From Schaedlerella sp. (lineage in GTDB: Bacteria > Bacillota > Clostridia > Lachnospirales > Lachnospiraceae): a stretch of DNA of 13,915 nt. Location: NCBI GenBank assembly GCA_020024595.1, contig JAHHTO010000057.1:1-13915 (forward strand), in the 5' to 3' direction. How positions within the stretch are numbered: the first letter of the stretch is position 1; each line of letters starts with the position of its first letter. The translations under genes and the position numbers were made by a program. The notes below the pieces were generated by a model. It saw only the letters and a list, made by a program, of their open reading frames with translations. It was not told the origin of the DNA and ran no database searches. This document shows, piece by piece, positions 1 through 7,634 of this stretch.

Positions 1-35
1 CCATTATACCTGTCTATCTTCATCTGGTATAATGG
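1..35 (-). terminator. Inverted repeat at window edge, possible terminator of the LacI-family gene
   Basis: CCATTATACC (1-10) and GGTATAATGG (26-35) are perfect 10-base inverted repeats around a 15-base loop. They lie 30 bases downstream of the minus-strand stop codon of the LacI-family gene, where a terminator is expected. The T-run that would confirm it would fall outside the window. The AT-rich arms could equally be an operator or a promoter element of a neighbour beyond the left edge. Confidence 0.45.
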
Positions 36-65
36 ATTTCAGTTGCTGTTCCACACATTCCTATT

Positions 66-1094
66 CTATCTTTTAAGTTTTTCAGATCCTCTGACAACGA
101 GTTTCGTTTTTACCACGCTCGTCCTTCTTATCACTTTACCTTTTCCATCTGCTATTGGAACTTTAAAATTGTATTCCAACAATTCCATCGCCGAACATCC
201 CATTTCATAAATAGGTCTACACACTGTTGTCAAACGTATATTTGTGCAATTCAGTTCATGAATCTCATCAAATCCAACCATCGAAATATCTTTCCCAACC
301 TCCATTCCATGATCTTTCAGATATTTCAGACATCCAAGTGTAGTCATGTTATTAGATGAGAAAATAGCAGTCGGCGGATCCAAAAGATTCAAAAGTCTTT
401 TACATGCTTCATAAGATTCATTTTCTTTGAATTTTCCATTTACAATGTACTCTTCTCTTTTCTCAATCCCTGCCTCTTTAAGCGCTTTCTCATATCCTTT
501 CATCCGTTCTCTTCCCGGCCGGCTATTCTGTGGTCCTGCTACAATTGCAATTTTCTTATGTCCCGCATCAATCATACACTGTACTGCATCCTTTGTTCCT
601 TCACAATCATCCGAAAATACACCATCAAAATCTGCTCGATAAATATCTCGATCCACTAGAACAATTGGAATGCGATTTTTCGAAATCCGTTCCAGTCGTT
701 CAATCGTCCCTTGATCTCTGTCACTGATTGGAATAATCACCATTCCTTTCACATTCTCCTTTCGAATTCCATCCAAAATTCGGTGTTCTACTGCTAGATC
801 ATCATTTGTTCCGTACATAAATACATTATACCCATATTGATTTGCAGTATCAGACAGTCCATGCAAAATCTTACTAAAAAACGGATTCTCAATATCAGGT
901 ACCAGAAATGCAATATTCTGTGTCTCTCCCACACTTAAATTCCTCGCCAAAGAATTCGGCACATAATTTGTTTCCTCGATAATCTTTTGAATCCGCTTTC
1001 TCGTCTCCTCTTTTACACTCTTATTACCGTTTACAACCCTCGATACCGTAGCAGGTGATACATTCGCCTTCTCCGCAATATCATATATATTCAT
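66..1094 (-). CDS. LacI-family transcriptional regulator
   Basis: This is a DNA-binding repressor or activator of the LacI/GalR family, 342 residues from the chosen start. The N-terminal helix-turn-helix is canonical (IYDIAEKANVSPATVSRVVN, about residues 3-22). It is followed by the hinge motif YVPNSLARNL and a periplasmic-binding-protein-like effector domain that begins with the IAFLVPDIENPFFS segment. A longer in-frame reading up to 1175 is unlikely, because it would start inside the -35 box of the gene's own promoter. The ATG at 1094 has GGAGG six bases upstream; the ATG at 1097 is too close to it. The gene has its own promoter and sits behind the deoC terminator, so it is a separate unit. 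The effector is probably a sugar or nucleoside-like ligand but cannot be named from sequence. Targets probably lie beyond the left edge or elsewhere. Confidence 0.9.
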   Translation of the reverse strand: MNIYDIAEKANVSPATVSRVVNGNKSVKEETRKRIQKIIEETNYVPNSLARNLSVGETQNIAFLVPDIENPFFSKILHGLSDTANQYGYNVFMYGTNDDLAVEHRILDGIRKENVKGMVIIPISDRDQGTIERLERISKNRIPIVLVDRDIYRADFDGVFSDDCEGTKDAVQCMIDAGHKKIAIVAGPQNSRPGRERMKGYEKALKEAGIEKREEYIVNGKFKENESYEACKRLLNLLDPPTAIFSSNNMTTLGCLKYLKDHGMEVGKDISMVGFDEIHELNCTNIRLTTVCRPIYEMGCSAMELLEYNFKVPIADGKGKVIRRTSVVKTKLVVRGSEKLKR

Positions 1095-1146
1095 CATTTC
1101 CCTCCATCTCAATCCCATGGATTTTACAATCGTTTTCTTTACGTTT

Positions 1147-1175
1147 AAAATAGCATTTCCTCTTATTTTTGTCAA
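1147..1175 (-). promoter_or_regulatory. Promoter of the LacI-family gene
   Basis: On the minus strand a perfect TTGACA (1175-1170) is followed after 17 bases by TATTTT (1152-1147). Transcription would start near 1140, leaving a leader of about 45 bases before the ATG at 1094. This placement rules out the upstream ATG at 1175 as a start. Confidence 0.6.
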
Positions 1176-1207
1176 ACAATTCGAGGAACATATGACCTTA
1201 TTTCATG

Positions 1208-1245
1208 AACAAAAAAAGAGTGACAAGAATCTCTCGTCACTCTTT
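1208..1245 (-). terminator. Intrinsic terminator of deoC
   Basis: AAAGAGTGAC (1215-1224) pairs with GTCACTCTTT (1236-1245). The stem can extend inward past one mismatch (AGA with TCT) to a three-base loop. On the minus strand the hairpin is followed directly by a run of seven T (1217-1211, overlapping the stem base), typical of a strong intrinsic terminator. It lies about 17 bases past the deoC stop codon. Confidence 0.85.
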
Positions 1246-1261
1246 ATCTACATTCATTTCA

Positions 1262-1915
1262 CTATTTTAAAATTTCCGCTGCACTACTCGTACCGATCCG
1301 AGTAGCTCCTGCTTCAATCATAGCCGCTGCCGTTTTAAAATCACGCACTCCGCCAGAAGCTTTCACCCCTATACTCACTCCTACAGTCTGGCGCATCAAA
1401 TGAATATCTTCAATTTTGGCTCCTGCTGTTGAAAAACCAGTCGATGTCTTAACAAAATCGGCTCCTGCAGCCTTCGCAGCTTCACAAGCTTTTACTTTCT
1501 CCTCATCACTCAAAAGACACGTCTCAATAATAACTTTCACGAGTGCTTTTTTATCAGCAGCCGCGACAACAGCTTCAATATCTTTCTTCACATAATCCCA
1601 GTCTCCTGCTTTCGCAGAACCTATATGAATAACCATATCCACCTCTTGTGCACCTTTTGCAATACTATCTGTCGTCTCAGCAGCTTTTGCTTCAGATGTA
1701 CATGCCCCCAATGGGAATCCAATGACACAACACGTCTTCACATCAGTTTCTTTAAGTTCCTTGGAAACAAGCGGAACATACACAGAATTAACACAAACAG
1801 AAGCACAGCCATATGTCTTCGCCTCTTCACAGATCTTTACAATCTGCTCTGGTGTTGCATCTGCTTTTAGTAAAGTATCATCCAGATATTTTGCCATGTC
1901 TTTCTTATCCATCAT
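1262..1915 (-). CDS. deoC: Deoxyribose-phosphate aldolase
   Basis: DeoC (DERA) cleaves 2-deoxy-D-ribose 5-phosphate into glyceraldehyde 3-phosphate and acetaldehyde in the cytoplasm, the last step of deoxyribonucleoside breakdown. The class I aldolase signature is intact. The Schiff-base lysine lies in FVKTSTGF (about K156), the second active-site lysine in IGVKASGGVRD (about K185), and the catalytic-site aspartate in EVDMVIHIG (about D93). The length (about 217 residues) matches the short bacterial form. An ATG at 1921 directly abuts the GGAG, leaving no spacing, so the ATG at 1915 (six bases from GGAG) or at 1912 (nine bases) is preferred. The gene follows deoR on the same strand and has its own promoter between them and a terminator behind. 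No phosphopentomutase, nucleoside phosphorylase or nucleoside transporter is next to it, unlike the B. subtilis dra-nupC-pdp operon. Confidence 0.95.
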   Translation of the reverse strand: MMDKKDMAKYLDDTLLKADATPEQIVKICEEAKTYGCASVCVNSVYVPLVSKELKETDVKTCCVIGFPLGACTSEAKAAETTDSIAKGAQEVDMVIHIGSAKAGDWDYVKKDIEAVVAAADKKALVKVIIETCLLSDEEKVKACEAAKAAGADFVKTSTGFSTAGAKIEDIHLMRQTVGVSIGVKASGGVRDFKTAAAMIEAGATRIGTSSAAEILK

Positions 1916-1959
1916 TATCATCTCCTTTTGTTACATATGTGCATCATTTAGTAACTTTT

Positions 1960-2001
1960 GTTCATAATCATGATGTTAACATACCATTATAATCTTGTCA
2001 A
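1960..2001 (-). promoter_or_regulatory. deoC promoter with candidate DeoR operator
   Basis: On the minus strand TTGACA (2001-1996) is followed after 17 bases by TAACAT (1978-1973). A perfect TATAAT also occurs at 1991-1986, but without a good -35 box. Downstream, overlapping the -10 and likely start, is an imperfect dyad. It has the self-complementary core ATCATGAT (1974-1967), a left flank GTTAAC (1980-1975) and a right flank TATGAAC (1966-1960). Its place suits repression by the adjacent DeoR. The operator assignment is inference. Confidence 0.55.
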
Positions 2002-2007
2002 TAACTT

Positions 2008-2964
2008 TCAAAGATGCTCTAGAACTTTCTCTGCTGTCTCTTCATCCGTAACCAGAACATTGATAATTTCACCACGAATCGCCCCACAAATACATTCCAC
2101 CTTACTTTGACCAGTAGCAACCCCAATCCTATATTTTTTATGTTTTAATACCTCAAGCGGCACTGCAACTGTACGCTCATCCAATTTCGAATCACAAATT
2201 TCACCCTTTTCATTAATCAAGTGATCGCAAATATCTCCTACTGCTCCTTTCCCAATCAGCTCTATCATCTGTTCTTTTTCCAAGTATCCAGCTCGGCAGA
2301 CTGCATTCTGAATACCATAAGCCCCCATCGTAATCAAAATAATATTCGCTTCATATCCGTATTCCAGTACTTTCTTTACATTGGAATCACCCATAAAAAC
2401 ATCTTTCACCTCTTTGCTGTCTACAAGCGCCGGGCACATCAACGCATAGGGAATGGCATTCCATGCCAATGCAAAATTTCTGGCAATTTCTGTAGAATAG
2501 ATGCTATTTTGCAGATTACTGATTCCACCACATAGCTGAACCGCAGTCACTCCTGACAGATCTTTTCTCTGATTCAGATAATTTGTAACTGTATATACAG
2601 TTTTCCCCCAAGAAAAACCAATGATATCTCCATTCTCCACAATACTTTCCAAATACTCCACTGCTGCACGTGCCACTGCATCCATCCGAGACGAATTCCC
2701 TTTATCCGGTACAATGATAACCTTCTGCAATCCACCTCGTATCCGCAACTGATATTCTATCCCCATCTCATACCCACCAGGCGGAACAATCCGAACCTGC
2801 ACGATTCCAGCATCTTTTGCATCAGTCAATAGCCTAGATACATAAGGTCTGGAACAGCAAAGCTTTCTTGCAATCTCTTCCTGACTCATCTCTTCTTCAT
2901 AATACATTCTGGCAATACGAACAAGAAGTTCCCATTTCTTATTGTCATATTCTTTAATTTCCAT
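2008..2964 (-). CDS. deoR: SorC-family transcriptional regulator, DeoR (B. subtilis type)
   Basis: This 318-residue cytoplasmic regulator has an N-terminal helix-turn-helix (about 14-58, including MSQEEIARKLCCSRPYVSRL). It is followed by the SorC-type sugar-phosphate-binding domain (about 60-318, with GDIIGFSWGKTVYTV and a conserved GVATGQSKVECICGAIRG segment). Families with this architecture include B. subtilis DeoR, which represses deoxyribonucleoside catabolism and is released by deoxyribose 5-phosphate, the DeoC substrate. Lying immediately upstream of deoC on the same strand makes the same role likely here. The start ATG at 2964 has AAGGAG at ideal spacing. The stop codon is only seven bases before the -35 box of the deoC promoter. 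A related SorC member for another sugar phosphate is the main alternative. Confidence 0.82.
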   Translation of the reverse strand: MEIKEYDNKKWELLVRIARMYYEEEMSQEEIARKLCCSRPYVSRLLTDAKDAGIVQVRIVPPGGYEMGIEYQLRIRGGLQKVIIVPDKGNSSRMDAVARAAVEYLESIVENGDIIGFSWGKTVYTVTNYLNQRKDLSGVTAVQLCGGISNLQNSIYSTEIARNFALAWNAIPYALMCPALVDSKEVKDVFMGDSNVKKVLEYGYEANIILITMGAYGIQNAVCRAGYLEKEQMIELIGKGAVGDICDHLINEKGEICDSKLDERTVAVPLEVLKHKKYRIGVATGQSKVECICGAIRGEIINVLVTDEETAEKVLEHL

Positions 2965-3213
2965 TACGCACTCCTTACATAAATCAAGGTCGAAGCATAA
3001 ACCGCTCCGTTTCCAATCATATTATAGAGCAAGCCCTATTCTATTCTCAGAGAACCACATTTTATGCTGATAATTCTGTAAAAAATAAAATACCAAGATC
3101 TATCTCTCCATAATAATTCAAACAGCAATAAAAATCCCAAGTTTTCAGGATCACAGCTCTTCGCTAATCTTGCTTTGCGCATTTAGTATAGCTTGCTTTT
3201 CACCAATTATCAA
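2965..3213 (-). promoter_or_regulatory. deoR promoter and long 5' leader
   Basis: On the minus strand TTGATA (3213-3208) is followed after 17 bases by TATACT (3190-3185), a good promoter. The leader to the deoR ATG would be about 210 bases. Near its start it contains a hairpin (3151-3134, ATCC with GGGAT, seven pairs including two G-U) followed by TTTTT, which resembles an early attenuator. A second TATAAT (3026-3021) lies closer to the gene but has no convincing -35 box. I recognise no known riboswitch class in the leader. Confidence 0.55.
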
Positions 3214-3239
3214 GTTCACATTGCGTCAATAATTGATTC

Positions 3240-3285
3240 TATAAAAATAGAAAACACCGTGTATAGTCATAAACCATACGCGGTG
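3240..3285 (-). terminator. Intrinsic terminator of the ABC transporter operon
   Basis: CACCGTGTAT (3255-3264) and ATACGCGGTG (3276-3285) form a 10-pair stem with one wobble and an 11-base loop. On the minus strand the stem is followed by TTTTCTATTTTTAT. It lies about 120 bases downstream of the last ABC gene and just upstream of the deoR promoter, so it separates the two units. The bases from 3286 to 3402 are AT-rich and show nothing else. Confidence 0.8.
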
Positions 3286-3402
3286 AATCACATATAAAAA
3301 CTCTCTATTTACTTTTTTCGGAATATACTCGACACATTATCACAGAAAACAATTTATTTTTTTCATTTCTATTTATACTGGACAGCTCTTTCTGTCATCT
3401 TT

Positions 3403-5145
3403 TTATGATAATCGCCCATTTTTCATCTCATAAACCATATCAGCTACATTCATTGTAGATTTCCTATGGGATACCAGTACGACAGTCTTTTTCTCAGCAG
3501 ATTCCTTCAACGATTTCAGAATGATGCCCTCGTTCAAAGAATCCAGATTCGAAGTTGGTTCATCCATAAGAATAAGCGGTGCATCATGTAAAAATGCTCT
3601 TGCAATACCTATTCGCTGCTTTTCTCCTCCTGAAAGAGTATCTCCCAGTTCACCTACTTCTGTATCATAGCCTTTTGGCAATTCCATTATAAAATCATGA
3701 ATAGAAGCTTTCTTTGCTGCTTCTTCAATTTCTTCTCTTGTAGCTCCCGGCTTTCCAACAGCAATATTATTCGCAATAGAGTCGTGGAATAAATGAGTTT
3801 CCTGTGTCACATAACTCTCCATATCCCGCAGATATTTTGTTGGTGTCTCTTCCACATTTCTTCCATCCACGGTAATTTTCCCCTGATCCACTTTCCAAAA
3901 TCTCATCAGAAGTTTTAAGAGTGTTGATTTTCCAGACCCACTGGCACCATGGATCCCTGTAATCCTGCCCGGCTCTAATTTTAGCGAATAGTCTTCCAAA
4001 ATCATCTCTTCGTCATATGCAAATGTCACATGCTCGGCTGCTGCACCAACAAACGAATCTTTTGCTCGTTCCATATTCTCTTTCTCTACAGTTTCTGTCA
4101 TATCTTCTGGTATCTCTTCTACCAACGGCTTTTCCTCTAGCAACGACAACACCCTTTCTCCACTGGCAAGTGTCTGATTCAGGTTATTAGACAAACTAGA
4201 AAGCGCCACCACTGGACCAAAGGATCCCATCATAGCAATGGTACAAGTAAGTACTCCTTCGAATCCCATTGTTCCATGATCATATAGCCAAATTGTTAAT
4301 GCTAACATACCGTACGATGCAAGAAGGATAACCAGATTTGTAAACGATCTCTGCGCCCCTTCCATTTCACTTAAATTTTTCTGCATAGCTGCTAATTTTT
4401 TCGAACGCTCACTCATCTGAGTTTTTCTGATTTCTCCCTGTCCATACTGAATCGTTTCATCTAATCCTCGGAGTGAATCTAATACAAAACTGTTCAATTC
4501 TCCGAATTCTGTTCTAAAGTCCATGCCTTTTTGCGACCCTCTTCTACCATTGATCACAGGAATCACTACACCAACAATCATGTAAGCAGACAATGCCAAC
4601 ACGCCGGCAAGTATATGATAACTTCCAATAAAAAGAACCATGATCAACGACGTTAATGTCGCAATCACAATTGGAGATATGGTATGCGCATAGAATACTT
4701 CTAACAACTCAATATCTGTAGTAATAATCGAAATCAGATTTCCCTTATCTCGTCCTTCCAGTTTGGCTGGGCAGAGTTTTCTCAGTGCAGCAAATACTTT
4801 GTGGCGGATGATCGCCAACAGCTTAAATGCAATAAAGTGATTACAATACTGCTCCACATAATGAAGAATTCCTCGAAAAATTGCTATCACGATCATCACT
4901 ATAAGGATTGTTTTTACCGGGGTAAATACAAGCCACGTATTATTGACAGAGATCATCTCCCCCGTTACACCATTCAGAAATCCACGAACTATGACCTGCC
5001 CTGCAAGAATCGTCAGGAAGATTGCACATAAGTATCCTGCTGTCCCCAAAATAACAGCAGCCAGCATGATATGAAGCAGCGGCTTCACTAAATCAATCAA
5101 ACTTCCCATGATTGATATCGCACTTCTTCGCTTCTTCTCACTCAT
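3403..5145 (-). CDS. ABC exporter half-transporter (permease-ATPase), CydC-like subunit
   Basis: This 580-residue inner-membrane protein has an N-terminal six-helix type I exporter domain (about 1-320) and a C-terminal nucleotide-binding domain (about 365-580). All ATPase motifs are intact: Walker A GASGSGKS (400-407), signature LSGGE (504-508), Walker B with catalytic glutamate in LILMDEPTS (D528, E529), and H-loop histidine H560. The ATG overlaps the stop codon of the upstream half-transporter (ATGA) and has AAAGGAGG upstream, so the two are translationally coupled and very likely form a heterodimer. The closest family reading is the CydDC-like group (thiol or heme-related exporters). E. 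coli CydDC exports cysteine and glutathione and supports cytochrome bd assembly, but no cytochrome bd genes are seen here. The substrate is unknown. Confidence 0.88.
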   Translation of the reverse strand: MSEKKRRSAISIMGSLIDLVKPLLHIMLAAVILGTAGYLCAIFLTILAGQVIVRGFLNGVTGEMISVNNTWLVFTPVKTILIVMIVIAIFRGILHYVEQYCNHFIAFKLLAIIRHKVFAALRKLCPAKLEGRDKGNLISIITTDIELLEVFYAHTISPIVIATLTSLIMVLFIGSYHILAGVLALSAYMIVGVVIPVINGRRGSQKGMDFRTEFGELNSFVLDSLRGLDETIQYGQGEIRKTQMSERSKKLAAMQKNLSEMEGAQRSFTNLVILLASYGMLALTIWLYDHGTMGFEGVLTCTIAMMGSFGPVVALSSLSNNLNQTLASGERVLSLLEEKPLVEEIPEDMTETVEKENMERAKDSFVGAAAEHVTFAYDEEMILEDYSLKLEPGRITGIHGASGSGKSTLLKLLMRFWKVDQGKITVDGRNVEETPTKYLRDMESYVTQETHLFHDSIANNIAVGKPGATREEIEEAAKKASIHDFIMELPKGYDTEVGELGDTLSGGEKQRIGIARAFLHDAPLILMDEPTSNLDSLNEGIILKSLKESAEKKTVVLVSHRKSTMNVADMVYEMKNGRLS

Positions 5146-6878
5146 GCAATCCCCTCCTTTCCATAATTTTCCAATTTCATTTGACTCTCATACAAATGCT
5201 TATAAGCACCACCCTTTTCCAGCAACGCCTCATGTGTACCACTCTCTGTTATTTCTCCATCTTTTAATAGATAAATATGATCCGATTCTACCACATTAGC
5301 CAGTCGGTGAGAAATCAAAAGTACTGTTTTTGTCTTCGCCAGTTCATGGATCACTTTCATGATCATCTCTTCGCTCTCAATATCAATGTTACTGGTTGCT
5401 TCATCAAAAATATATACAGGTGCATCCATCAAGAGTGCCCTTGCGATTACCAGTCTCTGACACTGTCCGCCAGAAAAATTACCTGCCTTTTCCAAAAGTT
5501 TGGTCTGAAGTCCATCCTGTTTTTCTAAAAAGCCCAAAAGATTCACTTTGGAAAGAACAAACTTCATCTCTTCTTCCGTAGCATCTTTTTTTGCCATTTT
5601 TAGGTTTTCTTCTACCGTTCCCTTAAACAGATAACTGTTATGACGTACTGTCACTACATGCTTCATCAAGTCCTTTTCGTTGATCTGCGACAGGCTTTGC
5701 CCACCAATCGTAATTTCTCCGGTAAATCCTCTGTTTCTGGCTGAAAGAAGGCCGGCAATGGTACTTTTTCCGCACCCCGACTCTCCTACCAACGAAACAA
5801 AACTTCCAGCCGGCAAATCAAGATTGATTCCTTTTAATATTTCTCTGTCTTCTTCATAAGAGAAATGTACATCTTTCAACGAAATATCTAAGTGATCCTC
5901 GGATAATGTTTTTTCTCCATCGGCAGACTCTGGAAGATCCAAAATCTTGAAAATCTTATCGCTGGCTGCCATCCCGTTCATTGCAATATGAAAAAAGGAA
6001 CCTAATAAGCGCAGGGGCAAAAAAAACTCACTTGCCAGAAGAACAACGCATAAAGTTCCTGACATCGACAACGTTTCATTCAAAAACTGTACTACTGCCA
6101 CTATCATCCCAACAGCTGCGCCTCCATAAGCTACAATATCCATTACGCTGATAGAATTAAGCTGCATAGTCAGAACTTTCATAGTAATCTGACGAAAATG
6201 CTGTGACTCCTCGTCCATCTCTTCTGCTTTCTTTTTATCAGCCTGGTAGATTTTTAACGTTGTAAGCCCCTGCAGATTCTCCAAAAAGGAATCTCCCAGT
6301 CCGGTATAAATCCCCCAGTATTTATTCAACAGTTTCTTTGCAATCTTTTGCACTACCACGATAGAAATCGGAATCATCGGTACACAGACCAGAAGAACAA
6401 TACTTGCCTTCAGGCTAACTCTGCACAAAACAATAAAAAGTGTCAATGGAGCCAGTAGACTATAAAACAATTGTGGAAGATATTTCCCGAAATAAGTTTC
6501 TAACTGTTCCACTCCTTCTGTGGATACTTGCACCACTTCCGAAGTTGAAACCTTTTCCCTATAAGAAGCTCCCAGTTTCAACATTTTTTCATATATTTTC
6601 TCTCTCAGGATAAGTTTTACGTCCACACTTGCCAAATAAGAATACTTCGTCCCCAACCTCTCACACAGAAAACGTATGACCATAACAAATCCCAGTATCA
6701 GGATTGTCCTCTGAAGAAGTTGTACTGTCACGATTCCTTCCACCACACATTCCAGAAATTCTGCAATAGTGAAAACAGCCAGTATCTGCGCTAGCAAAGA
6801 TACCCACTGCCACAAAACAGTATATGCAATATATTTTTTTGCATGGGACAAAAGTCCCACAAGTCTTTTTTTTATCAT
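5142..6878 (-). CDS. ABC exporter half-transporter (permease-ATPase), CydD-like subunit
   Basis: This 578-residue partner of the downstream half-transporter has a membrane domain at about 1-315, including the LETYFGKYLPQLFYSLLAPL stretch that resembles CydD-group proteins. The ATPase domain spans about 330-578. Walker A is GESGCGKS (365-372), the signature FSGGQ (468-472), Walker B with catalytic glutamate FDEATS (D492, E493), and the H-loop histidine H524. Both subunits therefore keep catalytic glutamates, so neither ATP site looks degenerate by these motifs. The start ATG has AGAGGTG upstream. The gene lies 58 bases after the YbaN-like gene and overlaps the next subunit by four bases, which makes a three-gene operon. 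It could also be a multidrug- or peptide-type heterodimeric exporter; CydD similarity rests on reading the sequence only. Confidence 0.88.
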   Translation of the reverse strand: MIKKRLVGLLSHAKKYIAYTVLWQWVSLLAQILAVFTIAEFLECVVEGIVTVQLLQRTILILGFVMVIRFLCERLGTKYSYLASVDVKLILREKIYEKMLKLGASYREKVSTSEVVQVSTEGVEQLETYFGKYLPQLFYSLLAPLTLFIVLCRVSLKASIVLLVCVPMIPISIVVVQKIAKKLLNKYWGIYTGLGDSFLENLQGLTTLKIYQADKKKAEEMDEESQHFRQITMKVLTMQLNSISVMDIVAYGGAAVGMIVAVVQFLNETLSMSGTLCVVLLASEFFLPLRLLGSFFHIAMNGMAASDKIFKILDLPESADGEKTLSEDHLDISLKDVHFSYEEDREILKGINLDLPAGSFVSLVGESGCGKSTIAGLLSARNRGFTGEITIGGQSLSQINEKDLMKHVVTVRHNSYLFKGTVEENLKMAKKDATEEEMKFVLSKVNLLGFLEKQDGLQTKLLEKAGNFSGGQCQRLVIARALLMDAPVYIFDEATSNIDIESEEMIMKVIHELAKTKTVLLISHRLANVVESDHIYLLKDGEITESGTHEALLEKGGAYKHLYESQMKLENYGKEGIA

Positions 6879-6936
6879 ATTTTCACACCTCTATTTCCAA
6901 AGCTCACCGGCTCCTGGCGTCTATTTTTTGTCCTTC

Positions 6937-7341
6937 CTATTGTATATCATTATAATCAGACCCACTCGATTTCACTGTTTTTACTCTCAGAAAAAAATAG
7001 AAGATATGACACACCCACACAACCACAAGACAGATCCGACCAATTGGCACTTTACTCATGCAAATAAAACCAATTGCCATTACGACTGTCACCATTCCCA
7101 CGATTCGAAGTTTTGTCGCTAATGTCATCGCTCTTTCCTGCACAAAACTATCTAAATGCTTCTTGTATAAATTTGTTCCTATAAACCAGTCATGAAGCTT
7201 TTTTGAACTTTTAGCAAAACAAAACAAAGTTACCATATAAAACGGAACTGTTGGGAGTATCGGCAATATAACTCCTATCGTACCAAGCCCCAAACAAAAA
7301 AATCCCACTAGTATCCAGACTATTTTAAATGAATTTTTCAT
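6937..7341 (-). CDS. YbaN-family (DUF454) inner-membrane protein
   Basis: This small membrane protein of 134 residues has two hydrophobic hairpins. The first (about 7-40) contains the family motif GVILPILPTVPF, and the second (about 88-125) ends in a short polar tail. The central part (about 42-85) is soluble and includes the typical CFAKSSKKLHDWF segment. Length and motif fit the DUF454/YbaN family, whose function is not established. It is the first gene of the operon with the two CydDC-like half-transporters, so it probably helps that exporter, for example in assembly or in handling the substrate. The ATG at 7341 has only a weak ribosome binding site (GGAAGG fourteen bases upstream, GAGAG closer), but no better in-frame start is present. 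Confidence 0.85.
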   Translation of the reverse strand: MKNSFKIVWILVGFFCLGLGTIGVILPILPTVPFYMVTLFCFAKSSKKLHDWFIGTNLYKKHLDSFVQERAMTLATKLRIVGMVTVVMAIGFICMSKVPIGRICLVVVWVCHIFYFFLRVKTVKSSGSDYNDIQ

Positions 7342-7437
7342 CTCTCACTACCATCCTTCCTTTTATGCTTGCCCTAAAGTTTCCCGTATTAGTTATGCAA
7401 TGCAAATTGTAATTAGTTTTGACTACTAAGCAGATTA

Positions 7438-7469
7438 GATATAACATATCGCATATTGTTTGTCAATAT
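7438..7469 (-). promoter_or_regulatory. Promoter of the YbaN-ABC operon with palindromic operator
   Basis: On the minus strand TTGACA (7466-7461) and TATATC (7443-7438) are separated by 17 bases. A perfect inverted repeat, ATATTG and CAATAT around five bases (7453-7469), covers the -35 box. That is a classic place for a dimeric repressor. No regulator gene adjoins the operon, so the protein that binds here is unknown. The rest of the 293-base gap before the next gene holds only the terminator of the PilZ gene and AT-rich sequence. Confidence 0.6.
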
Positions 7470-7570
7470 ATTTCATACTTTCATCAGATTTTACTGGTTT
7501 TATGAACTGTCACTGACTTGCTTATAATAATTCGTCAAAACTAAACCTGGAAGTTTTCATTATTGATAGT

Positions 7571-7608
7571 AAAATTGCCTGTGCTATCATTCTCCAAAGC
7601 ACAGGCAA
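7571..7608 (-). terminator. Intrinsic terminator of the PilZ gene
   Basis: TTGCCTGTGCT (7575-7585) and AGCACAGGCAA (7598-7608) form a perfect 11-pair stem with a 12-base loop. On the minus strand it runs into TTTT. It begins 26 bases beyond the stop codon of the PilZ gene. Confidence 0.8.
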
Positions 7609-7634
7609 AACTATTTGAATTATTTTTATAAAAA

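Noticed and set aside
1095..1175. N-terminal 27-residue extension of the LacI-family protein
   Set aside because: It would start inside the -35 box, has no ribosome binding site, and precedes the place where family members begin.
4801..5299. Plus-strand frames inside the ABC genes
   Set aside because: They are complementary shadows of well-supported ABC transporter genes, without ribosome binding sites or known families.
3403..6878. Naming the ABC pair cydD/cydC with a cytochrome bd role
   Set aside because: Similarity is only at the group level by eye, and no cytochrome bd genes are in the window, so the function is left open.
7413..7446. Plus-strand promoter-like TTGACT/TAACAT in the PilZ-YbaN gap
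   Set aside because: No plus-strand gene follows, and the sequence overlaps the well-placed minus-strand promoter region.
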